Shown in pieces: positions 17,032 through 26,151 of a DNA stretch of 64,000 nt (positions are counted from its first letter, which is position 1; each line of letters opens with the position of its first letter). The notes beneath the pieces were generated by a model, which was not told where the DNA came from, did not search any database, and worked only from the letters and a program-made list of their open reading frames with translations. Both the position numbers and the translations under genes were made by a program. Origin of the DNA: Marispirochaeta aestuarii (GTDB lineage: Bacteria > Spirochaetota > Spirochaetia > JC444 > Marispirochaetaceae). The stretch is taken from assembly GCF_002087085.1 (NCBI RefSeq), contig NZ_MWQY01000012.1:99419-163418 (forward strand), given 5' to 3'.

Positions 17032-17770
17032 TGCGGGCAGAGAGCATTGCGAAGCTGAAAAAAAGGTAAGCGAATCCACGCAGCGTCCGCCACGGGCGTT
17101 TCAGGAGAAGGGGCAGCACATAACGGCCTTTCTCCCAGGATTCCCGGGAGATTCTTTTCTTTTTCCCGGCAAAAATTTCAAAACAGTCGCCGCAGTAGAT
17201 GTATATTCCCTCCGAGAGTCTGTCACGGTTCTCCAGAAGCCATTTTTCCCGGCCCTTGATGCCCCGGCCGGTAAGCAGCAGGGACGGCGATGCCTTGCGA
17301 ATGGCCAGAAGAATATTCTCCTCCGCCGGCCGCTTGTAATGACCCGCGCAGCGCCCCACGATATTGAGACCCGGAAAAGAGGTACGCAGGTTTGAAGTGG
17401 ATATCTGGATATTACCGTGGGTTGACCCCAGAAGGTAGACCGATTTCCCGTAACGCTCCAGGCAGCCCAGAAGCTTGATAATAAAATCAAAGGGCATGTA
17501 GGTGGCGGGTACCGGCCGTTTGAGAAAGCGGCATACCCGTCCTGTTCCGCGGGTAACGGGGATAACCAGGCTCGCTTCCTGGAGAATGCGGGCGCGCTCA
17601 TGACTGTGCCGGGCCCGGATAAGGTCCCAGGTCTCCACCAGAACTATCTGGTGTTTTCCTCCCCGTTCCAGCATCTCCCTGACTGCAGCGTCGAGGTTCT
17701 CCTCCGGCAGATCGTGTACCGGTACGGAAAGAAAATCTATGCGCCGTGTTCCGGCGACTTTAACTGCCAT
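17018..17770 (-). CDS. WecG/TagA/CpsF-family glycosyltransferase
   Basis: A 250-residue protein of the GT26 family, which adds N-acetylmannosaminuronate, N-acetylmannosamine or related sugars to lipid-linked intermediates. Family features seen: the FLSVPVHDL start, a mid-protein VYLLGSTHG motif, and the C-terminal block CGDCFEIFAGKKKRISRESWEK, an alternative of the usual G-x-x-F-x-x-x-A-G-x-x-x-R-A-P. The catalytic Asp of the common TPDG-like motif is not evident; RGTGRV stands near there. The gene overlaps rsmE by 34 nt in a shared operon. The cell-surface polymer it serves is unknown. Confidence 0.75.
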   Translation of the reverse strand: MAVKVAGTRRIDFLSVPVHDLPEENLDAAVREMLERGGKHQIVLVETWDLIRARHSHERARILQEASLVIPVTRGTGRVCRFLKRPVPATYMPFDFIIKLLGCLERYGKSVYLLGSTHGNIQISTSNLRTSFPGLNIVGRCAGHYKRPAEENILLAIRKASPSLLLTGRGIKGREKWLLENRDRLSEGIYIYCGDCFEIFAGKKKRISRESWEKGRYVLPLLLKRPWRTLRGFAYLFFSFAMLSARIRKA

Positions 17771-18507
17771 CTCCCTGACTCCCGCAGAATAGTCTGTACC
17801 GCCGCGACAGCGTAGATGGCCGCGGTTTCGGCCCGGAGTACGCTGTCTCCCAGGTAGATCGAATCATAATGCAAGGAAGAGAAAAGTTCCAGTTCCTTAT
17901 GGGAAAATCCGCCCTCAGGGCCGATCAGAAGCCCGATCCTGCCGGATGTGTTCTGCAACAGTCCGTGCAGACCAGAATCCCCCAGGGGTTTCTCGTGAAA
18001 AAAAAGGACCGTATCCAGGTCCCTGGTAGTTGCTTTCAGGTCTTTGTGCCTTATGGGGAGCAGTATTTCCGGGGGGATCCCTGTTCCGCTCTGCTGCAGA
18101 GCTTCCCTGGCGACTTTTTTCCAGCGTTCCTGTTTACGCCGGAAGTCCCCGGGCTCGAGCCTGACGCTGGAATGATCACTTAGAAAAGGGACAATCCTGC
18201 GCACACCGCATTCCGTTGCCTGCCGCACAACCTGGTCCATCTTTTTCCCCCTGGGGATACCAAGGATGAGACTCAGCTGGAAGTCCGCCTCCGGTACTTT
18301 TTTGTTCTGCGGACGAATCTTCACAGAGGTGCTTTCGCTGTCCATGGACAATATGCAGCAGTCAAAGCGTCTGCCGGCGCTGTCGAGGGCCGGAAATTCG
18401 ATTCCGGGACTCAGGCGCAGCACCCTGCTCAGATAATGGTGTTCCCCGCCGGTCAGAACGAGGTCCTCCTCGCCGGACCAGGAGGGGGGCAGCACAAACT
18501 GGCGCAT
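17737..18507 (-). CDS. rsmE: 16S rRNA (uracil-1498-N3)-methyltransferase RsmE
   Basis: SPOUT-class methyltransferase that methylates U1498 of 16S rRNA. The 256-residue protein has the N-terminal PUA-like segment (GGEHHYLSRVLRLSPG) and the knotted SAM-binding motifs LLIGPEGGFSHKE and LGDSVLRAETAAI typical of RsmE. The ATG overlaps the stop of yjbQ as TGATG, indicating translational coupling. The operon order ctp-yjbQ-rsmE-glycosyltransferase mixes unrelated housekeeping functions. Confidence 0.9.
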   Translation of the reverse strand: MRQFVLPPSWSGEEDLVLTGGEHHYLSRVLRLSPGIEFPALDSAGRRFDCCILSMDSESTSVKIRPQNKKVPEADFQLSLILGIPRGKKMDQVVRQATECGVRRIVPFLSDHSSVRLEPGDFRRKQERWKKVAREALQQSGTGIPPEILLPIRHKDLKATTRDLDTVLFFHEKPLGDSGLHGLLQNTSGRIGLLIGPEGGFSHKELELFSSLHYDSIYLGDSVLRAETAAIYAVAAVQTILRESGRWQLKSPEHGA

Positions 18508-18911
18508 CAGGCAGATGGTATAAGCTGTACAAATACCGAGCGGTTCCGGGGACCGTCAAACTCGGTCAGATAGATTCCCTGCCAGGTCCCCAGGGTCAGT
18601 CTGCCGTCGTGTACCGGAATCGAAACGCTGGGGCCCATCATGCTGGTCTTGATGTGGGCTGCGGAATTGCCCTCCGCATGGGCGTAGCCGTCCTGAAAGG
18701 GGACAATCCTGTTCAGTTCCATCAGCATGTCCCGCTGTACGTCGGGGTCGGCGGCCTCGTTTATCGTAACTCCGCAGGTGGTGTGGGGGATGTAGACGAG
18801 GCAGATCCCCTCCCGGAGACCTGCGTCGGCGACAATCCGTTTTACCTGGCTGCTGATATCCATGAATACGGTCTGCCCGGTGGTTTTTATCTTGAAATTG
18901 ATAAAAGACAT
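18507..18911 (-). CDS. YjbQ/UPF0047 family protein
   Basis: A 134-residue protein matching the compact beta-fold YjbQ family: IPHTTCGVTINE with a conserved His, HAEGNSAAHIKTSMMG and LGTWQGIYLTEFDGPR are its signature blocks. Members have shown weak thiamine-phosphate synthase activity, but the true role is not settled. The start lies 3 nt after the protease stop and the end overlaps rsmE, in a tight operon. Confidence 0.85.
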   Translation of the reverse strand: MSFINFKIKTTGQTVFMDISSQVKRIVADAGLREGICLVYIPHTTCGVTINEAADPDVQRDMLMELNRIVPFQDGYAHAEGNSAAHIKTSMMGPSVSIPVHDGRLTLGTWQGIYLTEFDGPRNRSVFVQLIPSA

Positions 18912-18913
18912 AA

Positions 18914-20323
18914 TTACCGCACCTCCCCGGACTCGAGCATCTCCACAGCCCGCTGAAGAACCTTGTCGAACTCCAGGTCGTAGACCGGAGGAAAATCCAT
19001 GCGGCGGTTGTATTCGCTGCGGACAAGAAAACGTATGTCCCGTTCATCGAGACTGATCCCCTGGTTCCGGAGTCTGTCGATAAAGGCGTCTACCTTCTCC
19101 GGGTCTTCCCGGGGATTCTCCTCCACAAAGGAAACGATGGTGTTGTTTTCGAATATCTGCTGCAGAGACGCCTGTTCCTCTTCACTCAGTTCTTCCGGGG
19201 GTATACCCAGATCCGGCTCTACTCCGACCTCATCCACGCTGATACCCGCCGGGGTGTAGTAGCGGGCAATGGTCAGTTTGAATCCGGTTTCTCCGAACTC
19301 TCTGACCCATTGAACGGATCCCTTGCCGTAGGTGGTTTCACCGATCAGGTATCCCCGGCCGGAATCCTTCATGGCACCGGCAAAGATCTCCGACGCAGAT
19401 GCGGATCCCTTGTCCACCAGCACAATTACCGGTACCGTCTCCGGGATTTCCGTGGAAGAATCCGCGGTAAAGCGCTTGTTTTCGCTGGGAATCCGGGAAC
19501 GGGTACTTACGATAGTCCCGGAATCGAGAAAGAGGTCCGCCACATCGACGACGGAATCAAGCAGACCGCCGGGGTTTCCCCTGACGTCGACGATAATGGA
19601 CCGGTATCCCCGCTCTTCAAAGAAGTCGAAGGCCTCCCGTACCCTGTCGTCGGTATAGGGGGTCCAGTCGACGATGCGGAGGTACGCGATAGTGCCGATC
19701 ATATCCTGCTTTATGGTGGGAACCTCGATAATCGCCCTGGTAATGGTAACATCAAAACTGATGGAATCCCGTCTGAGGATCTTAACCTTAACCTCTGTTC
19801 CCGGGGGGCCTTTCAGCTTGTCCACGACCTCGTCCAGGGTCAGTTCTTCGGTGGATTCTCCTTCCACGGCAGTGATATGGTCCCCGGCATGGATGCCGGC
19901 CCGGTACGCCGGGGCCCCTTCAATGGGCGAGACAACCTCGACGTACTGTGGATAGGGCCGCCGGGGGGTGGGTTCCAGCTCCAGGGAAGGATCCGGCTTG
20001 GATATGATCAGACCTACGCCGCCGAAGCGTCCGGTGGTGGTGTTGCGGAGCAGCCGCATATCGTTTTTCGTCAGGTAGACCGAATAGGGATCGTCGAGGC
20101 TTTCAAAAAGTCCCTTGATGGCTCCCATGTAGAGGGTTTCCGGGTCTATTTCCTCCACGTAGTTATCCTGTACGTATCTGAACAGAAAATTGAACATGTT
20201 CAGGTATTCCTGGGTATTCTCGGTCTGGGATTCCGCTGTCAGAACCGGGTTTGACAGGGCAGAAAACGAGATAAAAACCGCCAGGACGGTGGCCATGATC
20301 AGCAGTACAGGTTTCAGTTTCAT
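18914..20323 (-). CDS. S41-family C-terminal processing peptidase
   Basis: Periplasmic serine protease of the Ctp/Prc family. N-terminal signal or anchor helix (5-25); then a helical part, a PDZ domain (about 95-185, GGVGLII; SPAYRAGI-like ligand groove), and the protease core with the Ser-Lys dyad Ser309 (GSASASE) and Lys334 (TYGKGSVQ), 25 residues apart as in E. coli Prc. These enzymes trim C-termini of exported proteins, including peptidoglycan hydrolases. GAGGAGG precedes the ATG, and the promoter at 20344-20372 is on the same strand. It is the first gene of the operon running to 17018. Confidence 0.9.
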   Translation of the reverse strand: MKLKPVLLIMATVLAVFISFSALSNPVLTAESQTENTQEYLNMFNFLFRYVQDNYVEEIDPETLYMGAIKGLFESLDDPYSVYLTKNDMRLLRNTTTGRFGGVGLIISKPDPSLELEPTPRRPYPQYVEVVSPIEGAPAYRAGIHAGDHITAVEGESTEELTLDEVVDKLKGPPGTEVKVKILRRDSISFDVTITRAIIEVPTIKQDMIGTIAYLRIVDWTPYTDDRVREAFDFFEERGYRSIIVDVRGNPGGLLDSVVDVADLFLDSGTIVSTRSRIPSENKRFTADSSTEIPETVPVIVLVDKGSASASEIFAGAMKDSGRGYLIGETTYGKGSVQWVREFGETGFKLTIARYYTPAGISVDEVGVEPDLGIPPEELSEEEQASLQQIFENNTIVSFVEENPREDPEKVDAFIDRLRNQGISLDERDIRFLVRSEYNRRMDFPPVYDLEFDKVLQRAVEMLESGEVR

Positions 20324-20343
20324 GGTGCCTCCTCTATAGATCC

Positions 20344-20372
20344 TCTATAGAATAGTGTAGCCATTATCGCAA
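20344..20372 (-). promoter_or_regulatory. Promoter of the protease operon with tandem 11-bp repeat
   Basis: On the minus strand: TTGCGA (20367-20372), 17-bp spacer, TATAGA (20344-20349). The leader contains TCTATAGAGGA twice in tandem; the second copy merges into the GAGGAGG ribosome-binding site. Confidence 0.5.
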
Positions 20373-20424
20373 AGAAAATCACCTCCTGAAAGCCTCTTAG
20401 CCCTTCAACCTTGACTGGTCCAAC

Positions 20425-20453
20425 TTGACTGGCGTAAGTGCTGTACGTACAAT
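20425..20453 (+). promoter_or_regulatory. Sigma-70 promoter of the 20461 operon (leaderless start)
   Basis: TTGACT (20425-20430), 17-bp spacer, TACAAT (20448-20453), then 7 nt to the ATG. A second TTGACT lies at 20411-20416. The TTG within the -35 box is in frame with the gene but cannot be its start. Confidence 0.65.
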
Positions 20454-20460
20454 CGATACT

Positions 20461-20934
20461 ATGATGCGACGTCCCTGGCTGTTTCTCGGTGAATTTGTAT
20501 GGGAAATCCTGCGCCTGGCGCTGGTTTTCAACCTGGTTGTGTTACTTGCCAACCGGGAAGGTTTTTTTGATACCGCTGCTCTCCTGTTTCTGCTGGGTAT
20601 TCCCGGAACAATCTACCCCGTCGGGATCCTGGCCCTCTTTTTCGAGCCGGACAACTCAAGCCTCCGCATGATCCTTGCCCTGGGCAAGGGCCTGATGGTT
20701 TTAACTGAAGCTGTTTTACTGGGACTCGTTTCTGTTCTGGGGACCTTTCTCTCCCAGGTATTTCCTGCTCTTCTTTCACTGCGGCTCCCGGCATCCCTTG
20801 GTCCTGCGATTCTGATTCTGCTTGTCGCCGATTTGCTTTTCTTCTTCCTTCTGTTATTATTTAAAACGTCCCTCTCCGGGTCCGGAGAAAGGGGCATTCC
20901 CGAACCGCCGATCGTGGAAATCAAGGAGGAGTAG
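20461..20934 (+). CDS. Membrane protein, unknown function, upstream of FlhG-like ATPase
   Basis: About 157 residues, strongly hydrophobic, with four predicted helices and a short polar C-terminal tail (PPIVEIKEE). I do not recognise a family. The start at 20461 follows from the promoter, whose -10 box ends 7 nt before it; the message should be leaderless. The stop codon TAG is followed at once by the ATG of the ATPase gene, so they are cotranscribed. It probably belongs to the same cell-surface or flagellar process as the ATPase and FapA-type genes; this is inferred from position only. Confidence 0.55.
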   Translation: MMRRPWLFLGEFVWEILRLALVFNLVVLLANREGFFDTAALLFLLGIPGTIYPVGILALFFEPDNSSLRMILALGKGLMVLTEAVLLGLVSVLGTFLSQVFPALLSLRLPASLGPAILILLVADLLFFFLLLLFKTSLSGSGERGIPEPPIVEIKEE

Positions 20935-22077
20935 ATGCAGGTTTTGCCAATAGCAAGCGGTAAAGGCGGAGTCGGCAAGTCTCTGGTTGCGACGAACCTG
21001 TCCATCGCCCTGGCCCAGGCGGGAAAGCAGGTCGTGCTGGCGGATCTTGACCTCGGTGCCTCCAATATTCACCTGGTCCTGGGCCTGGGATCGGTCCGGG
21101 AGGGCATAGGAACCTATCTGGAGAATCCCGGAAAAAAGATTAACGATGTTGTCATCGATTCAGGTTACGAAAACCTGCGTTTTATTCCCGGAGATGCAGA
21201 AATCCCCGGTATTGCGAATATTAAGACTTCCCAGAAAAGGAAGCTCCTGAAGGACCTTGGGTCCCTGGACGCGGATTACCTGATAATGGACCTGGGGGCG
21301 GGAACGAATAATAATATCCTCGATTTTTTCCTTTACTCAGGGCAGGGAATTGTGGTTACCGCTCCAACCCTGACGGCGACCTTGAACGCCTATCTTTTTC
21401 TGAAGAATGCCATTTTCCGGATCATGAGCAACTCCTTCAAACGTAATTCCGCCGCCTGGGACTACCTGGACAAACTGCGGCAGGATGGGCAGTCCCTGCA
21501 GAAGGTCTATGTCCCCAAGCTGCTTGAGCGGATGAGCGCCGAGGATCCGGAAGGATTTGAGGTTTTCGAACGCAAGATGAGTCTTTTCCATCCCGGTCTC
21601 ATCATGAACATGCTGGATGATCCCAAGGAGGGTGTCCGGGCACAGAAGATCCGGCGCTCCTGCAAGGAGTACCTTGGTCTGGATCTTGAACACCTGGGAA
21701 TAATCTACCGTGATCATCTGCAGGATGTAGCCCTGAACTCCCGGCTGCCTATTATTGCCTATAAACCTCAGACGGTCCTTTCCCAGGCCATCTATCGTAT
21801 TGCCGACAAGATTCTGCAGCAGGAGGGGGAAAACACCGGTCCCCTGGACTATATGACCCTGGATGACTCCTATTTAACCGCCGAACTTGAGGCGGAAATA
21901 GATTTTGACGCCAGGGTTTTTGAGATGGAGGGGATGCTCAATTCCGGCGCCCTCTCCTATGGGGATCTGGTGGAAACCATCAAATCGCAGCAGTATGAGA
22001 TTTCCCAGCTGCGTAAAGAGAATGCTCTTTTAAAAAAGAAGATAGTAAGCCTGATGCAGGACAGACAGGATTTTTAA
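20935..22077 (+). CDS. MinD/ParA-type ATPase, FlhG-like
   Basis: A 380-residue deviant Walker-A ATPase: SGKGGVGKSLVATNLS near the N-terminus, switch I with ADLDLGASN, and LIMDLGAGTNNN as Walker B. FlhG/FleN and MinD proteins place flagella or division sites by ATP-dependent membrane cycling. The N-terminus lacks the FlhG helix that stimulates FlhF, and the C-terminus ends in a coiled coil (SQQYEISQLRKENALLKKK), unusual for MinD. Position just before the FapA-type gene matches other spirochaetes and suggests a shared role. GGAGGAG lies inside the end of the previous gene. Confidence 0.75.
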   Translation: MQVLPIASGKGGVGKSLVATNLSIALAQAGKQVVLADLDLGASNIHLVLGLGSVREGIGTYLENPGKKINDVVIDSGYENLRFIPGDAEIPGIANIKTSQKRKLLKDLGSLDADYLIMDLGAGTNNNILDFFLYSGQGIVVTAPTLTATLNAYLFLKNAIFRIMSNSFKRNSAAWDYLDKLRQDGQSLQKVYVPKLLERMSAEDPEGFEVFERKMSLFHPGLIMNMLDDPKEGVRAQKIRRSCKEYLGLDLEHLGIIYRDHLQDVALNSRLPIIAYKPQTVLSQAIYRIADKILQQEGENTGPLDYMTLDDSYLTAELEAEIDFDARVFEMEGMLNSGALSYGDLVETIKSQQYEISQLRKENALLKKKIVSLMQDRQDF

Positions 22078-22109
22078 TCCTGCCAGGCTGGGACAGGTAA
22101 GAGAGAAGA

Positions 22110-25064
22110 ATGGCGGCGAAGGCAGATTCTGGAGCTTTTCAATTAATTGTTGATGAAACAAAACTATCCGCCGGTATACGATTCACCCCCCGGGCTGAAG
22201 GTGCCGAATATTCTGCCGAGGATCTCAGGAACTTTCTGACTGCCCAGGGAATACGTCAGGGAATTGACAATAAGGCCCTGTCCGAAGCCGCTGCACGTTT
22301 TTCCGAAGGGGAGGAGTCGGAAGCCGGAATGCTTGCCCTGGGGGAAGCCCCCCGGGATCCGGAACCGGCGCGGTATGAGTGGGAGGATCTTCCGGTCCCG
22401 GAGGATCTGAAATACGAGGCTTCTCTCGTGCTGGATAATGCCCCTCCTCCCGAAATTTTTCAGACCAGGACGGAAAAGGTTAAACGGCACAGGACGGTCC
22501 GAAAAAAAGGGCTTCTTCCTTTTATGCCTGTCAAAGAGAAGACCGTCGAAGTTGTAGAAAAGCTTGAAAAACAGGAAAAGGTTTATGTCGATCCCCGCGT
22601 TCTGGCTTTCGGCTGGTGTGAAAAGGATGCACGCATAGGAACCGTTCAACCCGGGAAGCCCGGGACACCGGGGGTCAATGTTTTCGGTCAGGCACTGCCT
22701 CCTAAAGTCGACAGCCGGTCCTTTTTCTGCGGCCAGGGGATACACCTGGAGAAGGGAACCTTGGTTGCCGGAGATTCCGGTTTCTTTCGCCGGGGAGATA
22801 ACTGGATAGATCTTGTTCCCTATACCCTGCATCAGTGGGATGTCTCCCTCTCAGAAGACCGAAATACCTGTTATCTGGACTTCAATCCCGGATTCAAGGA
22901 TGCGGCTCCCCCCGCGGCGGAGGATATTGTACACGCAGCCGTGGAACTGGGATATCCAAAGGAAAAGCTCCTGGCAAGTCAGGATATCCAGAACATGATT
23001 GCCGAAGCCGTAAAAGCCGGAACGGCCCTGAGAAAGCAGGGAATCTCCGTGGATGAAGACGGCTGGTTCGCTGTTCGGGTCTCCGAGGATAAACTGAAGG
23101 CACACCTTTCCATACGCAAACGCCGGGGAGGTGGCAAGCCCCTGGTTTTGAAAGAGGTCGGCGCGGCCATTGTCCAGGCAGGGTTCAAGGGGCTGGATAA
23201 GCCTGCGGTTCAGGCGGCTATCATGGAGTTTTACCGCGGTCCAGAGGCTGAAATGCGGGACTATGTTCTGGTGGAGGGAAAAGCCCCGCTTGCCGGCGAT
23301 GACGAGAGTTTTTCGTTAAAGGTTACTTCCCTGGCCCAGGCGGATATGTCCGCCATTATCGGGCGGGCCGAACAGCTGCGCAGGGACGGGCTGATCGACC
23401 TGGAATCCTGGAACATCTTCCCCCCGGAGAAGGTCGAAAAGATGGCCCTTGTACGGGCAGAGCAGCTCGTGGGAGAGATAGTCAAAGGGAAGAACGGCGA
23501 GGCGGGAACCGATGTTTTCGGTGCCAGGATCGAAGCTCCAGCCGGAAAGAAGGCGCCTCTTCACGTCTGTGAGGGACTGCGCATAGAGAAGAACCTTATT
23601 GTGGCCGAGTCCGACGGAGTTCTGGAGATCGGCGAACAGGATGGTACTACCTACCTGCGTCATCACCCTCATAAAAGCGCATCGGTGTCTGTACGACTCT
23701 CCGAGGACCGGATGAAGGCCGTATTGACGGTCAGCCCTGTGGAAGGGACAGGTTTTCCCGCCACGGAGGAGGATATCCGGGAGGCCCTTAAGAAAGCCGG
23801 GGTGAGTCAGGGGATTGATGAGGAACTCTGTGCGCGGGTCTGTGCCCGGACCTCCCGGGGAGAGGCTGTAAGCGATATGGTCGTGGCGCGGGGAAGAGCC
23901 CCCCGGGATGCAGGCAGGGTGGAGGTAGACTTTAAAATCGACTTCGCCAGTGGAAAAGGGGTAACCATAAACAAGAAAGGGCAGGCGAATTATCGCAGCC
24001 AGGACCGCATGACCACCGTCAATGAGGGGGATTTGATCGCCGAGGTGCGGGTTCCCCAGGGGGAATCGGAACCCGGCTGGGATGTAACCGGTAAAACCCT
24101 GAACTCCCGCGAGCTGAAGCAGATTCCCCTGGAAGCGGGGGAGCATGTCGAGGTCCGGGAGGAGGAAGCCGGGCTAACCCGATTTTACGCTTCCGCTTCC
24201 GGAGAACTTATCCGGGAAAAGAACCTCATCAGTGTGCGCAATGTCTATACCATCGCCGGTGACGTGGATATGAAGACGGGTAATATAAAGTTCTCGGGTC
24301 CGGTCCAGATCAAAGGCTCGGTAATGCCGGGTTTCGTTGTCTTTTCCACCGGTGACGTGCAGATCGGAGGGCTCGTGGATGCGTCTCTGGTTTCCTCAGA
24401 GGGCTCCATATACATCGGGCACGGGGTCAAGGGAGGGGGAAAGGCCGTGCTGCGGTCGAAAAAGAACGTATATGCCGGTTTTATCGAGCAGGGACATGTA
24501 ATGGCCGTGGGAGATATCGTCGTTAAGAACTCCTGCCTGCGTTCCTCCCTTCGCTGCAACGGCAAACTGGTTTTGAAAACCGACAAGGGAAACCTGAACG
24601 GGGGAATAGTCAAAACCCGGCAGGGAGCGGAGGTCCAGAACCTGGGAAACCCGAACGGTGTAAAGACCCAGGTCTCCTTCGGCCAGGATTATCTGGTAGC
24701 CGACCGCATTCAGGTGGAGGAGAAAGAGATTACCCAGACCCGGGACAAGGTAATAAAGCTGGATTCAATATTGAACCGGCTGGAAAAGGCGGGGGAGACG
24801 GAAAAACTCCATCGGGCCCGGCAGGAAAAGCTGAAGTTTATCAAGCTTATTGAAAAGCGCAGCCTGCGTCTTTTTACCCTGCGGGAAAAGTATGAAGAAC
24901 ACTACCCCTCCGAGGTGGTTGTGCGGGGCAGCCTGTATCCGGGGGTGGTGTTCGAGAGCCACGGCCGCTATTACGAGGTGGACAAAGCCGAATCCGGGGT
25001 CGTGGTTTTCTTCGATTCCAGGGTGGGCAAGATCCAGAAAAAGCCGATCAGTAAAGAGGAGTAG
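22110..25064 (+). CDS. FapA-type (DUF342) protein with repeated N-terminal modules
   Basis: A 984-residue cytoplasmic protein of the FapA family, which have a dimerising N-terminal domain, a right-handed beta-helix and a C-terminal coiled coil. The last third fits this: repeated GDV/GS turns (GDVDMKTGNIKFSGPVQIKG; GDVQIGGLV) mark the beta-helix, and residues about 870-930 a coiled coil. The first two thirds contain several copies of the N-terminal module: segments starting SxxxxKAxLxx at about 6, 240, 325 and 535, and the G-x-x-G-x-[DN]-V-x-G turn at about 193, 467 and 650. Common FapA proteins are about half this length. AGAGAGAAG precedes the ATG. It is in the operon with the FlhG-like ATPase and lgt. 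Confidence 0.75.
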   Translation: MAAKADSGAFQLIVDETKLSAGIRFTPRAEGAEYSAEDLRNFLTAQGIRQGIDNKALSEAAARFSEGEESEAGMLALGEAPRDPEPARYEWEDLPVPEDLKYEASLVLDNAPPPEIFQTRTEKVKRHRTVRKKGLLPFMPVKEKTVEVVEKLEKQEKVYVDPRVLAFGWCEKDARIGTVQPGKPGTPGVNVFGQALPPKVDSRSFFCGQGIHLEKGTLVAGDSGFFRRGDNWIDLVPYTLHQWDVSLSEDRNTCYLDFNPGFKDAAPPAAEDIVHAAVELGYPKEKLLASQDIQNMIAEAVKAGTALRKQGISVDEDGWFAVRVSEDKLKAHLSIRKRRGGGKPLVLKEVGAAIVQAGFKGLDKPAVQAAIMEFYRGPEAEMRDYVLVEGKAPLAGDDESFSLKVTSLAQADMSAIIGRAEQLRRDGLIDLESWNIFPPEKVEKMALVRAEQLVGEIVKGKNGEAGTDVFGARIEAPAGKKAPLHVCEGLRIEKNLIVAESDGVLEIGEQDGTTYLRHHPHKSASVSVRLSEDRMKAVLTVSPVEGTGFPATEEDIREALKKAGVSQGIDEELCARVCARTSRGEAVSDMVVARGRAPRDAGRVEVDFKIDFASGKGVTINKKGQANYRSQDRMTTVNEGDLIAEVRVPQGESEPGWDVTGKTLNSRELKQIPLEAGEHVEVREEEAGLTRFYASASGELIREKNLISVRNVYTIAGDVDMKTGNIKFSGPVQIKGSVMPGFVVFSTGDVQIGGLVDASLVSSEGSIYIGHGVKGGGKAVLRSKKNVYAGFIEQGHVMAVGDIVVKNSCLRSSLRCNGKLVLKTDKGNLNGGIVKTRQGAEVQNLGNPNGVKTQVSFGQDYLVADRIQVEEKEITQTRDKVIKLDSILNRLEKAGETEKLHRARQEKLKFIKLIEKRSLRLFTLREKYEEHYPSEVVVRGSLYPGVVFESHGRYYEVDKAESGVVVFFDSRVGKIQKKPISKEE

Positions 25065-25068
25065 GTTT

Positions 25069-26013
25069 ATGTCACTACCGCTGGCCTATCTGCAGTTTCC
25101 CGACTGGATATCTCCGGTCATTTTACCCGGCCTGCCCTTTCGCTGGTACGGCCTCATGTATCTCCTTGCCTTCGGGACCGCCTACCTCCTGGTGCGGTAT
25201 CAGGTTCGAAGGGAGGAGCCGAAACTCTCCACTGATATTGTGGCGGACCTCTTTTTCTGGATAATCCTCGGCCTGCTTCTGGGTGGACGCCTGGTTTCTA
25301 CCCTGATTTATGATACTTCCGGTATCTACTGGGTCAAACCATGGCTGATTTTCTGGCCCTTCGATGAATCCATGCGCTTTGTGGGGCTTCAGGGGATGTC
25401 CTACCATGGCGGCCTGCTGGGCGGAACCATCGGAGGAGTCCTTTTTTGCCGTCGCAGGGGGCTCTCTCCCTGGCTCTGGGCAGACAGGATTGCCCTGGCT
25501 GTCCCCCTGGGGTATACCTTCGGACGTCTGGGCAACTTCATCAACGCCGAGCTCTACGGCCGTGTTACCAGCGCCCCCTGGGGGATGGTCTTTCCCGGGG
25601 CCCCGGAATTTCCCCTCTCCGTCGACTGGGTGGCCGCCATGAGCCGCGAACTGGGTCTGGCAGCGGAGGGAGGCGTAAATCTGCCCCGGCACCCGAGCCA
25701 GCTGTACGAGGCTTTCGGTGAGGGGGTCCTTCTCTGGCTCTTTCTCTGGTTCATCATCCGGAAGCGAAAGAGTTTTAACGGATTTATAATGGGGTGGTAT
25801 CTGATAGGGTACGGGGCTGTCCGCTTTGTAATTGAATACTTCAGGCAGCCCGACAGCAACCTGGGCTTTATAGTCGAACTGGGTTCTCCCCATTCCATCT
25901 ATCAGACCGGAAGTTTCCTGAATTTCACCATGGGACAGCTCCTGTGCACTCTGATGATTCTTGCCGGGGCAGGGGTCCTGATTTTCGCCGGACATCGCTC
26001 CCGGAAATCCTGA
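25069..26013 (+). CDS. lgt: Prolipoprotein diacylglyceryl transferase
   Basis: Lgt adds diacylglycerol to the lipobox Cys of prolipoproteins in the inner membrane. The 314-residue protein has seven hydrophobic helices, the essential SYHGGLLGG motif, and the signature GRLGNFINAELYGR with its key Arg, Asn and Gly residues; a further conserved RHPSQLYEAFGEG follows. The ATG at 25069 has AGGAGTAGG upstream, within the last codons of the FapA-type gene, so the operon continues. It would modify the lipoproteins seen at 7472 and 62419. Confidence 0.95.
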   Translation: MSLPLAYLQFPDWISPVILPGLPFRWYGLMYLLAFGTAYLLVRYQVRREEPKLSTDIVADLFFWIILGLLLGGRLVSTLIYDTSGIYWVKPWLIFWPFDESMRFVGLQGMSYHGGLLGGTIGGVLFCRRRGLSPWLWADRIALAVPLGYTFGRLGNFINAELYGRVTSAPWGMVFPGAPEFPLSVDWVAAMSRELGLAAEGGVNLPRHPSQLYEAFGEGVLLWLFLWFIIRKRKSFNGFIMGWYLIGYGAVRFVIEYFRQPDSNLGFIVELGSPHSIYQTGSFLNFTMGQLLCTLMILAGAGVLIFAGHRSRKS

Positions 26014-26020
26014 TTCTTAT

Positions 26021-26056
26021 CGGGGATTCCCCGATGCCAGGATAGGGGAATCCCCG
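26021..26056. terminator. Long inverted repeat after lgt
   Basis: CGGGGATTCCCC (26021-26032) and GGGGAATCCCCG (26045-26056) form a perfect 12-bp stem around a 12-nt loop, right after the lgt stop. No T run follows, so it may be a Rho-dependent or 3'-end stabilising structure, or a site for a dimeric protein; each arm is itself nearly palindromic. Confidence 0.5.
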
Positions 26057-26109
26057 AAAAACAGTCTCAAGAATCCCTGATTGCGGGTTCGTGCTTTCCG
26101 CGTGATTAT

Positions 26110-26122
26110 TGATCTGAGATCA
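26110..26122. promoter_or_regulatory. Palindrome upstream of the sigma factor gene
   Basis: TGATCT G AGATCA is a perfect 6-1-6 dyad 30 bp before the sigma-factor ATG. It could be an operator; no regulator is linked to it by evidence in the window. Confidence 0.35.
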
Positions 26123-26151
26123 GACCAATTTGGTTGCGCAGGAGCATGATC

